Shown here one piece after another: positions 11,088 through 25,784 of a stretch of DNA of 64,000 nt. The notes beneath the pieces were generated by a model. That model had not been told where the DNA came from, searched no databases, and was given only the letters and a program-made list of their open reading frames with translations. The stretch's first letter is position 1, and each line of letters starts with the position of its first letter. Position numbers and translations under genes: made by a program. Origin of the DNA: Phlegmacium glaucopus (Eukaryota; Basidiomycota; Agaricomycetes; Agaricales; Cortinariaceae); NCBI GenBank assembly GCA_015039465.1, contig MU129986.1:434001-498000 (forward strand), written 5' to 3'.

Positions 11088-11590
11088 ATGCGTAACATTG
11101 CTGCATACCTCCTTCTTCAAGCTGGTGGCAACCAAAACCCCACCGCGGCCGACATCAAGAAACTTCTTGCAACTGTTGGGATCGAGACTGACAATGAGCG
11201 ATTGGAGAACTTGATCTCCGAGCTCAAAGGGAAGTCTACTGCTGAGGTACGTTGGTTAAGACTTTAGAGGTGGTAATTTTATTGATGATTCTGTCCAGTT
11301 GATTGCTGAAGGTTCTAACAAGCTAGCCTCTGTATGGTGTTATAACTGGTTTAAGGACATGCGTCATTTCTAATTAATAATCTAGGTCCCCTCTGGAGGA
11401 GGTGGCGGTGGTGGAGCCTCTACTGCTGCGCCTGCGACTAGCGGAGGTGCAGCTCCTGCCGTTGAAGAGAAGAAGGAAGAGAAGGAGGAAGAAAAGGTTA
11501 GTTCCGTGTCAGGTCTTGTGTTTCTATGGCTTAGTATTTATTTTGCAGGAGGAATCGGACGATGACATGGGCTTCGGATTGTTCGATTAG
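11088..11590 (+). CDS. RPLP2: 60S acidic ribosomal protein P2
   Basis: Four exons (11088-11246, 11299-11331, 11386-11496, 11549-11590) encode 114 residues of the ribosomal stalk protein P2, which recruits translational GTPases. The start [15 protein letters not shown], a Gly/Ala/Glu/Lys hinge, and the ending [13 protein letters not shown] are diagnostic; the last is the conserved P-protein tail bound by elongation factors. The ATG directly follows a TTAG acceptor: GTAAG at 11037 and this acceptor delimit a probable 51-bp 5'-UTR intron. If the intron is kept, a short upstream ORF (11060-11095) overlaps the real start. Divergent from RPS15. Confidence 0.95.
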
Positions 11591-11806
11591 GGGTGTACAT
11601 AACGGTAGTCATGAGTTTGAATTTATGATAGACTGTTGCTTTCTTGTACCGCCGGTGTGAAATTTGAATTGAATACGGCCCTGCCTTACTGCCGGCGGAC
11701 CGAATAGCGGCAAACAGGCTGAGAATAAGAATTAAGCAGGGGTTTGGACTTTTGATCAACTCCTTAAATGACCCCTACCCTCAATTCAGACAACTCAAAT
11801 CCTTTC

Positions 11807-14800
11807 ATGAAGGGCCCAAAGAGAAAAAGGCTCGCAAAGGCCAGTTTTGCTGTTTTATTGGTTTTTCCTTTCTAATACTCATCACTCAGGCCTGTGATGC
11901 ATGTCATAAAAGCAAACGACGCTGCGACGGAACTGGTCTGTTTCTGCACCATTAACTGTCCTTGAACTTACACTTTATTAAACAGCGCCGTGCAGCAACT
12001 GGTAAGTATACCACATTCACCACTACCTGTCAATTCAACTAATAGTTCTAGCTATTACGCTTCTAAGCAATGTACTTACACAGATGCCTCAGGCCGTTCA
12101 GTGCCTGCCCCTCGTCCCTTCAAACCAGAAAAACAGGATTCTCAACCTTCATCTTCGTCGGACAATCGTCCGTATAGTTCGTCACAGTTCAATCCAGTTT
12201 CCGACACATCGCGCTTCTCAAATCAACTCCGCATCTACAATAACCCGTCTTCCTCGTTTCAGAATGACAGCAGTGATGACGACCACAAACACTCGCGGAA
12301 ACGGTTCAGAAACGGGAGAGGGAATCCCCTGCCAGTAGAGGATCTAACTATTGAAGGCCCAATTTCTGGTGTCTCCATCGACCGCCCCACATCCATTGAA
12401 CTTGACCCTTCACTCACACGCGAACTTACGAATTGCAAGTAATTTTCTCTTCTCTTCTACCTCATCTCATTTAATTTCCTTATTCAATAGTGTTTTTCAC
12501 CCACTGTCACCCCGCCCGAGCCGTCATACACAAGCCAACCTTTTCGGCCGACCTCAGTCATAATCGCGTTCCATCCCACCTTCTCCTCGCAGTATGTGCA
12601 CTCGCTGCTCCCTTATCAAAACAACCTCGCTTCCGTACTACTCCCGCACGTTTTGCCGGCAAGCCTTTTGCCCAAGAAGCCTTGTCACAAATGTTTGACG
12701 GCGCTGGTCGTCTTGTCTGCGAACCAGACCTTGCAGCTGCCCAGGCACTTTGTATTCTCCAAATGCATGATATCGTCGTAAAAGAGAAAAACATGGTTTG
12801 GGGCTCTCGCTATCATGGTAGTATCGTCGTTTCCTCATGATTGTGACGCTGATTAAAAGAAGCAGATCTTGCCCTTCAAATAGTCGAAAGCCTCGGAGTA
12901 CACAGTCCCGAACACCCGACACTAACTCCAGTCCCTTCTCAAGAATTCGTACTGGTCTCTCTGGAACGGGAGGCTATCCGCCGCATTTTCTGGCTCATCC
13001 ATCTTCTCGACGTTATTGCCTCAATATATTTCAAAAAACCTATCACCTTTACAGATAGCGAGCTACGCTTGAGGTTACCCGTAGACGAGACCAGCTTTGA
13101 AATGGGTGTGCACTCTACATTGCCTGGTGGGTATTCATCCCGAGCTTTTCTCCTCTCAAATGCCACAGCGCGGCGGGGACCCTATTCCTGCCCGTCGCTC
13201 GTTTCATCATTGCTTCTAATCCCATTGATTTCGAGATCATATGCTATTTCACTGCCGCTCTATTTTTGCGTCTTCCCACCTCACTGCTATCGTCTACCTC
13301 TTATCCCACGTTCTCAACTAAACGTTGACATCATCTAATTATAGAATATCTTTATCTTCCGGCGGTCAGGACTCAATATGCCTCTGAATTTGGTCACCTC
13401 ATTCGAATCGTCTCCATTTATGCAAAAGTAGAATATGCTCTTGACGAAATGAGCGGTTCGTATTTTATATTTTCCTCACATTCTCTGGGTTTACAGACAG
13501 TTCCAGAGGCACTCGGTAATCCAGCAGCCACGCTCATGGAAGCCGAACAGAAGATGGAGGTGTGTTCCCTTTTTTTTCTCGTGTCTCCCCTTCCCTCGTT
13601 TCCTAACAGTTTGTATAGGAATGGGTTCGCACACTTCCAGAACACCTCCGCTTCTCAGAGCAAAGTCTGCAGGTTCAGCAATCGATGTTCGAAACAAGCT
13701 CAAATACTGGCGCGTGGAGTTGGTGTTATATGCATGTCTACCACGCGTCATGTGTACTTGCCCTGAATTTCGTAAATATTTTCTTTTTGCTAGCTTCTTT
13801 GCCTAATCTTCTCATGCTTTCTTTTCTTTCTTTTCTGTTTCGGTCCATAGGCCCGACAGCGTGCCCAGCGAGGACCAAGATCGGATTCACCTGAAGCACT
13901 CGAAACGCTCGAATTGATCTTGAAAATGCTTGGCGATCGTGCGAAGAACAGCATTCTGAGTACGTTGCTTACCATGTTACATTGCCAATCTCTGGGCTGA
14001 ACGTATTCTCTCGTTAGTGGGTGCCGCCCTTTGGGTACGTATTCGTGGGGTCAACGACCTCTTTCTTCTATGTTTTTTGACAGATGACATACTAACATTC
14101 ACTTCTAATCAGCCACTCATCAAGTTTTGCAAAAGGGACGACGCGCAGGTTCGCCATTGGGCTTCTATCTACGAGGAGGCTTTTGGTACCAAGATTTCTG
14201 AACTGGTCCAGGACTGGCGATCCCATCCATCACCGTCGGAACAGCATCAATATCCCCCACATTTGCTTTTACAACCTCAACAGACGCAACAACAGCAAGA
14301 GCAAGAACAACATAACCATGTTCATTCCCATGTGCACAACATCCAGCATCACCATCAGCTTGCGAATCGGCGGCTCTCAGACGTTCGAAATGCCAACTCC
14401 CAGATTAATATTGGACTCAGCAATACGAACCCTAATTCCCGTTCACCACACAAACATGGGGAACCATCGCCATCGTATAATAATGGTTCGAGTAATATCA
14501 CCAGCAATAACAATTTGAGCCATAAATCTGCAAATAATCTGCCTTCGACGCCTTATCCCCTAGGACGGCCAGCAAATTCCGGCAGTAACGCCAGTAATAA
14601 TCGCACGATAGGGATGAATCCTCACACCACTAGCGGTTTCCCTGATCCCTCCGGCACCGGTAATAGCAATAGGGATTCGCGCATCTCGCTGACAGCTCCG
14701 GGGTCCAGTGTCGTCGGCACGATGGGACATAGTGGGAATGGGAACGACTGCTTAAACCCTAATGCTACACTACTTGGCAAATATGTTGACAGGGAGGCGA

Positions 14801-15330
14801 ACGCTCAGGCGGTCAATTCTCTTTCACGCTGGCCGTTGCTTGCCGGTGATTCGTGTGGAGTAGGAGGTGGAGGCGCCGGTGATTCGGGGATGCAGCAGCA
14901 TGAATTTGGTGGTCCTGGTGGACAGGTGATAATAGGCGGAAGTGGAAATGGAAGTGTGGGTGTGGGCGGTGCCGTGGTTGCTGGGAACGGGAATGTCAAT
15001 GCACAGAGGAATCTCACTCTACTTGGCGATGGGGCTCAGTCGTTGCCATCCCTGAAGGATAGTGGGTTACTAGAATCCTGGGGTTCTTCTAGGGCTACCG
15101 TAGCTGTGGATACGCAAAAGCAGGCAGCCAATGGACCACCACAACAGCAACAGCAACAGCAATCGCTCACAGTGCCTTCGAGGACAACAACTCTCGGCAG
15201 TAGTATCAGCGCGGCTTTGCCGTCAACAACTCAACAATATGCCCTGCATCAGCATCAAGATGTAGCGGATTTACGGCCGACGACGACGCTTGGTATGCCG
15301 GTGGGAATGTCATGGCTTGCAAATGAATGA
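11807..15330 (+). CDS. Zn2Cys6 transcription factor with fungal-specific TF domain
   Basis: The start MKGPKRKRLAK joins through short introns to ACDACHKSKRRCDGT, APCSNC and YYASKQCTYTDASGR, giving a complete C-x2-C-x6-C ... C-x2-C-x8-C binuclear zinc cluster for DNA binding. A Ser/Asn-rich linker precedes a fungal-specific transcription-factor domain, recognised by FTHCHPARAVIHKPTF, LLAVCALAAPLS, LGVHSPEHPTLTP and the EREAIRRIFWLIHLLD helix. The last exon (14114-15330) is very low in complexity: His/Gln runs, Asn/Ser-rich stretches, Gly-rich segments and a final poly-Gln run, ending GMSWLANE. Such tails often act as activation domains. Target genes cannot be told from the sequence. One internal intron (about 13126-13344) is near 220 bp, much longer than its neighbours. 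Confidence 0.88.
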
Positions 15331-15685
15331 ATCGAGGTACATAGCGAGTTCTTATTTCCTCCGTTTTCCTCCGTTTGAATGCCGTTGAACGTGTTCATAT
15401 TGTCATCTGCTTTGTAAACATACATCTTGTTGGCTTTTTGATATATCCCCAACTTTTGATATCTTATGTACTTACACCACATTCACATACTCAGGTTCTG
15501 TCCAACCCTCCTTTTACATGACATGTAACATGGTATCTATATCATGTATGTAATCATCATCTCATAATCTTTGCATTTAAGTACCTGGCTAAAAAAAACA
15601 CATTCAAGTTTCTCCATGGTGATTGTCCAATCCAATTAATATTATACAGAAATTACTATCAACGTGGCGGGTGAAAGAATTCTAA
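15331..15685. other. Convergent intergenic region
   Basis: Between the ends of the Zn2Cys6 gene and the V-ATPase gene. It should hold both 3' UTRs. A short tandem TTCCTCCGT repeat lies near 15355-15375. I see nothing else. Confidence 0.4.
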
Positions 15686-16209
15686 TCAAGCATTCAGTTT
15701 CTTGAGATTCCGGTGGAGTTCAGGATGGACGAGCGTGGCTCTCGCGAGAAGAGAGTTTACAACATCATCCTTCTTTCTCTTGAAAACGGCGTCGATCTCC
15801 TTTAACTTGACATCCGTATCCTTGTCGAGCGCTACTTGAGTAGTTGACGTCGTGCCGGCGTGCTGTAAGAAGAATTGATCAACAAAACGATCAACGTCGG
15901 GGAGTTGCTGAGCGTACTGAGGCTTCGAAAGCTCTGAATTCTTGCTCTTTGGCCCGTTTATAGGCCTCAATTTCTTTAGTAGCTTCGGTACGAGCGTCTT
16001 TGAGTTTTTGAACGCGATCTATCAAGAAACACGAGTTAAGCAAATCCAGGACTTCCATCAGCCCTACGCTTACACTGGCGAGCTTGTTGAACGATCTTGG
16101 AAGCTTCCTTTTCGGCCTCTAGAAGTGTCTGGATCCCTTGAGATTGCTGAGCTGCCTGTTTCCTCTATGGGTGAGATAGTAGCCGTCGTTATCTCTGTTG
16201 ACGTACCAT
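15686..16209 (-). CDS. VMA10: V-type proton ATPase subunit G
   Basis: Peripheral-stalk subunit G of the vacuolar proton pump, about 115 residues. Exons read QSQGIQTLLEAEKEASKIVQ, then YRVQKLKDARTEATKEIEAY and KEQEFRAFEAS, then VALDKDTDVKLKEIDAVF and KKDDVV, ending HPELHRNLKKLNA. The first match is the invariant N-terminal signature of the family, and the protein is helical and charged throughout. The first coding exon is just the ATG (16207-16209), followed by a 42-bp intron to 16165. A further intron (about 15860-15913) sits between FEAS and HAGTTSTTQ; the long open frame at the 3' end reads straight through it and is therefore misleading. Convergent with the Zn2Cys6 gene. Confidence 0.92.
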
Positions 16210-16833
16210 TCTATATACTGTGGTGTTTACAGAGATCAGAATCAAGCTCCGCCAAGGCCGGTTATACTCATAGGTTGAGATCACGGCAAGCATGTAGTTG
16301 GGGCTCTCAGCTATAACCATTTCTACTTGCAACACCCTAACATTTGCTTCATTTGATATCTCCGTGGTTCTGACCGACTGGCAACAAAAAATAAAAATCT
16401 GGTAAATATCTGAACTACCGTAACAGTGGCTTTTCCTCTTGGCTGCCAAACCACTGGCAATTGAAATTCTCTGGTCGTAGGGATACGCTAGATCCTGAAG
16501 AAAAGGTGGGTAGGCCTGCTTTGTTTTCTGACCCCGATCCACTCGTAATGTTTAATTGATCAAGTATCACAGGTTAATAGCGTGTTGCATATTTTTTTTT
16601 ACTTGTGTGCTACAGGCTTTTATGTAGTCGGTGTTTTATATGTCCTCAGTTGGCATGCTTTCTCAATGCTTGCTTATATTGAACTTTGAAAAAAATTATG
16701 AAGTTCAGATGACCTGTCATCGATTGAAGCCGAGTCCCGTGAGGACATGCAGGGATGATTACGTAATAGGCGTCTAAAGGTTGTCGGGCGTTGAAGGCAA
16801 ACGTTCAAGGAGTCGGGTTTGTTAACAATTCAG
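16210..16833. promoter_or_regulatory. Divergent intergenic region, VMA10 and symplekin genes
   Basis: It separates the two start codons by 624 bp and must carry both promoters. AT-rich stretches occur near 16580-16700. No repeat, gene or distinct motif is recognised. Confidence 0.4.
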
Positions 16834-19800
16834 ATGGCGAGCAATCCTGTAGACCCACTTCAAACTCTTCAGGCAGCTTTGTCAGTGCAAGCAAATTCAC
16901 AAGAGCAGGCGGGTTTGCTCGCTACTTTACGTGTATCACTAGAAAATCATCCAGCACCCATACCCATTCTTGCTCAGACACTCATTAACATCGTTGTGAA
17001 TTCCGGCGACTCTCTGCTCAAGAGATGGGTCATTGATCTCTTCCATTTTGCAATATGTCGATCATCTTTATCGTTGGATGCCCGAACACAGAGTTAGTCT
17101 TCATTGAAAGCTGTTGTCATGCGACCCACGTTTATCACTCTCTTTAGTGGCACTAAAAGCGCTTGACACCCTTGTTCAACTTCTCGACGATTCTCAGCCG
17201 GCTATAGTAAAGGTCGTCATTCAATGTATGACCACTGTTTACCCTCTGGTTTTCCGACACTTGTAAGTACACTATTGCTGCTCTCTTCATGTCATTAATC
17301 AAGTACTATAGATGCATCAACCGGAATAATCCTGCTTCATGGACCACGCTGTCAAGTTCCAAAGCGCGCATATTGGAATTCGTGTGGGCTCCTCATGTCA
17401 ACCATGGTGTAAAGCTATCTGCCATGAAATTTGCCCAGCGAGTTATCCTTGTACAAACACGGGGCATATCTGATCCTCGGGTATGTATTCTTTGTTTATG
17501 ATTGAATTTCAATTGGCCTTTATTTAACCTTTGTTACCAGCTCCTAAACAAGAACGATCCAAGCATCTCTTCTTGCCCTGGCGAACACCCATTCATCTCT
17601 GCGGCCAAGTTGGAAGCTGAGGGCCAGAAGTTGTTGGAAGGATTGACGAGTATTCTATACACTAGCCAGTGAGTTGCTTGATATATCCAATATATCGCCT
17701 TCGTTATATCCTTGGTCACAGAGATGTTGACCTTCTGTCTGCGATGCTCAATTCATGGGCGGCTTTGGTCAAACAACGACCGTCAATACTACCATACCTT
17801 ATAACTGCTTTGAGAACGTGGACGCCAGCTGCTCTCACGGGTCTCCCCGCTTCCAGAATCAAAAGCGTCGAAAAAGCAGTTCGCATCTTGCTAGTTCATC
17901 TATCTCGGTGCGTTATTGTAACTTAGTTATTTCACAGTTTACAGCTGACATGATTGCAGACTTCCAGCAAGCAGTCCGTACCATGGACAGATTAACGAGG
18001 CGCTTGGTCAACAAGGAATTCGAATGGAGAAAGCCGCTGGAGAAGAAAAGAAGCGTAAAACCGCTCTAGTCGAAAGCCGTAAACGACCGTCTTCCAATCC
18101 CTCTGAACCTACCGAAAACAAACGCATCAAACTCGAAAACGAGACTACTCAAGGTTCTTCAGCATCGTTTCTGGCCGCCTTCGATTTTACGTCTCTCCCA
18201 GCTTCATTGATTACCAACCTTATTGTCGCCAACCTTGAAGCCTTCACCGAACCTCAATTAATCTCCCTAGTGGATACTTATCGCCAAAGCCGGAGGCTTG
18301 GTGTCACTATGCCTGCGCAACTGCCACCGGCCATCGGTCCTATAGCCATGCCAGTTCCCAAACCTGCTGCCAGTTCCCCGCCTATTCAAAATACGTCAAC
18401 GCCTAGTATACCGACTGGACCAAGAAATAATATCTATGACATGGACAGCACCCTGACGCCACCGCCGCAGTCTATGGTACTCCTACCAGAGGCTGCCATT
18501 AAAGATGAGCCCGTTGACCCTCTTCAGATGGATATCGACGAGGACGAATTTGAATTTGAGCCCGAGAGACTCAATGAAGAGGTACGTAGCATTATAGGAG
18601 GGCCTCCATTCCACTTCAGCTCAGCCCTGTCTTCCAGCTATCTACCTCACCTGAAGCAGAAAACGATCTCATGGCTACGGGCCTAGATCCTGGAATGATT
18701 GATTTTCAAAATGTTGATTTTACACTGCCCCCACCGAAAGATTTGACCGAAAAAGAACGGCTATCTCTTATCTCAACTTCAATTACCCGTATATGGAGCG
18801 GCGCAGAAGAATTGCATGTATCGGGATCAAGTGTTTTGCCAGAATCTGAGCAGGCTGGTGGTAACTCAGCATCGGAGATGTGGATGTTACTTTTGGTGCG
18901 GATGATCACGAGAGTAGCTGAGCCTCCATGGAATGACGAATCTATGGACGATTCGAGTAACGGCCAAGTTCTTGAACAAGACTTCTTTTCGCGCCAGGAC
19001 CAACTCAGACAAACGCTTTGCGATTATGTTATGGCAGATTTTCCTTCACGGTGAGTGGCTTTAAAGAGCTTTCATTTTTTTCGAGCGATTCAAATTGTTG
19101 GATAGAGTGCGCCTTGCAACAGCCTGGATGAACGAGGAATGGTACAATGATCAGATTCGATTGACAACAGATAGAACTTGGGTAAGCAGCATATTTGAAT
19201 CTATCCAATTCTTGACTTATATAACATTTTCAGCGACCAAATTATGAAACTTGGCTTAATCAACTTGTTGCATCATATCAAGCTGTGTTGGATGGAAAGG
19301 ACAAGGACAAGGCATTTGCTCGCTTCCTTCTAGACCTGCCATCAATTCCTTCGGATCTCTTGGATTTACTCCGGGACCTTTGTATTGATAGTTCGAGGTG
19401 AGTTATTTGCCCTGTGTCTATGTGTTGATATTGTGTTAAACATGCTTTTTTATCCTCAGTAATGATCGAGCGCATGTTGGTTTTGCAACTCTAAGGGGAT
19501 ATGTGGCTCAAAGACCTTCTATGAGAACGGATGCTTTAAATGTTTTGCTTGAACTGACGACCCATTCTGGTTCGTTTTCTTTTCTTAATCTATACAGGCT
19601 GTTGTCTGACATCACACAGACAAACGAACAAGATTAGCAGCTATAAACACTGTAAAAGCTTGGGTACCTCATTCGCAGCCCATGGACGGAATTGTTCGTG
19701 AATTCGCGTTGCAAATGTTACGCAAACTTCAGCTACGGCCTCGAACACAGCCTATAAAGGATGCTGCAACTAATGGAGATCTCATTGCTCTAGAGGAAAA

Positions 19801-21208
19801 CGGTCTAGAAAGTGGTGACAGTCTAAGTGGCGAAGGGGACCGGGAAGGACACGATATGGAGGATGGACAGCTTCCCCCCGAAGACTTGGTCCATACTGCC
19901 TACTTACCGGAACGTATCAAGCTTCCTGCGAAGAAAGCTCAAGTCCTTCAACACGTCGAGTTGCTTTTCGCATTATCAGTAAAAGTGCCAGAATTTTTGG
20001 ACGAGTAGGTGCTAAGTCCCATAACAACTGCGTTTATGTTCATATAATATATCGCTGCAGAATCTTTACCGCATATGGAAACATGGATCGAACTGTACAG
20101 GAAGCGATCCAGGACCTGATTACGGCTCTGATCCGTTCATTGGGCCCAAGCCATGGTAAATTATTGACACTCATGCGCCAGTGTCCGCCAGGCTCCGAAT
20201 CTCTTGCACTACGCATTCTAACCATTTTTACCGAACATGGACGGGCGAGCGCTCAGCTTGTTGCTCTTGTCAAAGCACTCATAAACGAGCGCGATCTTGA
20301 CGCCAGATTTCTCATCCCAATCATTGCAGAAATGGATAAGGTCAGGATTTTGCGTGTAAAATTCAAAACTTTAAGTAATTTTGTTTCTGCAGACAGATAT
20401 TATGCGTCATCTTCCCCGCATTGTCTCGAGCCTCAATAATCAATCAGAAACAAAAAATCTAGTTCGTTCGGTGTTTAGCTCAATTGTCACCACACCACCG
20501 CAAACATTCGGGAGTGTGACGTCGAATCTCCCACGGGTTCGTCAAAGCGAACTGCTTACTCCAGCAGAATTGATGGTACTGCTACATGAATCTGAGAAAG
20601 AGATCGGTTTAAAGAGTGCTATGGAAGGTGAGCTGAATTTTTGTCATTTTTTTCTACCTAGATTGATGTTTTGAAAGCAATCGCCATATGTTTCTCGATG
20701 ACCGATGTTTTCCGATCAGAAATTCTCGCAGTGGTCATGCAGCAGATCATGGATGAGCCTGTGCTTCCTGTCTTATTCCTACGCACAGTACGATGCCTAA
20801 ACTAAAATGTTATTTATTCGGTTTAAACTTACGTCCTCATTTTAGGTAATCCAAGCCGTTACAACTTACAAGTCACTGGTCGGCTTTGTATCAACAACAC
20901 TACTTTCTCGTTTAATCACCAAGAAAATATGGACCAACCCCCCATTATGGGAAGGATTTATTCGATGTGCCAAAGTCATAGCCCCTGCTAGCTTTGGAGC
21001 ATTATTACAGCTTCCAAAAGACCAACTCCGGGAACTCGTTGATAAGCAGCCAAGTTTAAAATCGGGATTACGGGACTATGTCACAAAGAAGGCGCCAAAT
21101 AAAGCACGGGTTGCTGGTTTTCTAGATATTTTTGGAGAGCCCGAGGATGGTAACGTCGCTGTGCAAACACCCCAGCCTACTGATGATATTGTGACTGCTG
21201 TGGCATGA
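16834..21208 (+). CDS. Symplekin/Pta1-like mRNA 3'-end processing scaffold
   Basis: A large many-exon gene starting MASNPVDPLQTLQAALSVQ. The N-terminal HEAT-type helices (NIVVNSGDSLLKRWVIDLF, then LLDDSQPAIVK and PGEHPFISAAKLEAEGQKLL) match the symplekin N-domain, which in yeast Pta1 binds Ssu72. A Pro-rich, acidic linker with basic patches (KKRKTALVESRKRP) follows. The C-terminus carries the symplekin C-terminal domain, with LPRVRQSELLTPAELMVLLH, MTDVFRSEILAVVMQQIMDE and IWTNPPLWEGFIRCAKVIAP. Symplekin scaffolds the cleavage and polyadenylation factor in the nucleus. The reading order and family ending are clear; the exact exon borders in the middle (19000-20700) are approximate. The ATG lies downstream of an in-frame TTG that would only extend it by five residues. 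Confidence 0.92.
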
Positions 21209-21545
21209 TTTGTGAACTTCACAACCATCTATATATTCCCCCTAATGAACATGTAATAGTAATTAGATTGGCATTTGTAATATGGGATGGGTAACTCTCG
21301 TAGTTGAGGAGCCATAAAAAAAAAACAAATCCTTATCGGTGATTGACACGCAATCAGCATGGCATTGACGCGATTCTATGACTCTTACTGACAACATTTC
21401 TTTTGGTTCCAACGAAACCTGAACCATCACAAATAGTTTCCGTTATATCTCATCGCTCCGCACATCTTATCGTTGTGGTTATATCTTATTTACCGTCAGC
21501 GACTTTGAAGGTACTCGGAGCATTGTGCTGCCAGTGGCGGACCCC
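21209..21545. other. Intergenic region upstream of the MAP kinase gene
   Basis: A 337-bp stretch between two genes on the plus strand. It contains an A9 tract near 21316 and no recognisable element. It should include the symplekin 3' UTR and the kinase promoter. Confidence 0.4.
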
Positions 21546-24245
<2,700 letters not shown>

Positions 24246-24460
24246 ATACATTAACAACCTAGCAAGTGCCAGTGATATATGAACTACTAATACAATCTAG
24301 TTATGACATTATAGTAATTGATGCAACAACTGGTTACATTGAGGTGACTGGTACTACTGCTCGCCTTGTTCTAAATACTGTTCTCCGAAAGGTCCAAGTT
24401 ATACACAATCTAGGTATCGCCCATGATTTCCTTCAATCCTTTAGCCAAATATTAGTAAGA

Positions 24461-25551
24461 TTAAGCTGAAGTTAATGGTGGCTCACTGTTAATAATATTC
24501 AAGTAAGCAGCAGAAGCTGGGCTGTCCGGATATTCGTCCAAAAAGCTGAGTCCATAATCGGCGCTTTTACCGATCCGAGGATCTAGAGGAACAGCTCCCA
24601 GGAGTTCTATCCCCGTGTCTGCCGCAAGGCGCTTTGCGCCACCAGTACTTGGCTTGAATATCTGAGACTCCGTCTTACAGCCTGGACAAACAAATCCAGA
24701 CATGTTTTCGACCAAACCCAAGATCCTGATACCAACTTTCCTACAAAAGTCGATCTCGCGACGGACATCTTGAAGGGCCACCTCCTGTGGGGTTGTGATC
24801 AACACAGCTCCATCAATGCCGCTTTCCTTCAGATATTGGATTATACTCAGGTGCTCGTCGGATGTTCCGGGAGGTGTGTCGACAAGAAGATAATCCAATT
24901 CCCCCCAATCAACATCCTTCAGAAACTGAGATATTAACCCATTTTTTTTTGGACCACGCCACATAATAGCGTCTCGGGACGTCGGGAGCATGAATCCCAC
25001 AGACATTACGGCCATATTATCTTGCACATAAACAGGGGACCATCCTGAGGAGGAAGAATGCACTTGCTCTGAAGCAATACCTAAGATAGTCGGGATGGAA
25101 GGCCCACAAATGTCCACATCCATAATTCCGGTCTGAAAGTTCTTAAGAGATTACGAAACTGTCGTGGGACTGTGACGATGCATACCTGAACATCCTCATC
25201 AGCCGCAAACGCCCAACCAAGCTGGGCCGTGAAGGTAGATTTGCCTACGCCGCCTTTGCCTGATAGGATCAGAATTTTGCGCTTCACATTTGACATACGC
25301 TGCTTGATAAAGGGTAGAGCAGGATCTGGAAGATTTGTGGCACCCGAAGCACATATTTCTCTATTATCGCAGCCGGCACATGCGTCTGATTTGCCTGCGA
25401 GTTCTGAATCCGTGCCCTGTTAATCAAAAGAAAGTGTTGCAGATAAGATATTTTGTGGAGGAACTTGAAAACTAACTGGACAATGCTCAGGTGCATTTTC
25501 AGGGATAGATTGAGGATCAGGAACCTTTGTAGCAGATTGCAGAGCAATCAT
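24461..25551 (-). CDS. NBP35: Cytosolic Fe-S cluster assembly P-loop ATPase Nbp35
   Basis: ParA/MRP-type scaffold NTPase of cytosolic and nuclear iron-sulfur cluster assembly. The N-terminus has the Nbp35-specific C-x13-C-x2-C-x5-C ferredoxin-like motif (EHCPG ... [12 protein letters not shown]), which separates it from the paralogue Cfd1. The deviant Walker A KGGVGKST is followed by [33 protein letters not shown], and the bridging-cluster motif FVCPGCKT (C-x2-C). The ATG at 25549-25551 starts [20 protein letters not shown], and the N-terminal exon joins through an intron with a CAG acceptor. Complete, and of normal length for the family. It lies between the MAP kinase gene and the LIM-RhoGAP gene, and is convergent with the kinase gene. 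Confidence 0.95.
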
Positions 25552-25784
25552 ACTCAGGGGAGATCGTGGTTAGGAGCCAACACTAAGCGCTGTTGTCGCT
25601 TGTTTACTTCTTCAAAACTGCGAAACCATGGTATACTACTATATATACTGCGTGTACCTGGGATAATAAAGTACATTTATTGAATTCAAAACTTGGAAGA
25701 AAAATGATGTCTCTGAAAGGTATCTGGAACTGGTGATAGGGAATAACAGTCTGGATTCAGTCCTGTGTAGTAAGACGGGATATA

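Noticed and set aside
15686..15970. V-ATPase subunit G beginning at the internal Met-like codon of the long frame
   Set aside because: The first part of that frame is intron sequence; the family N-terminus is coded by separate exons up to 16209.
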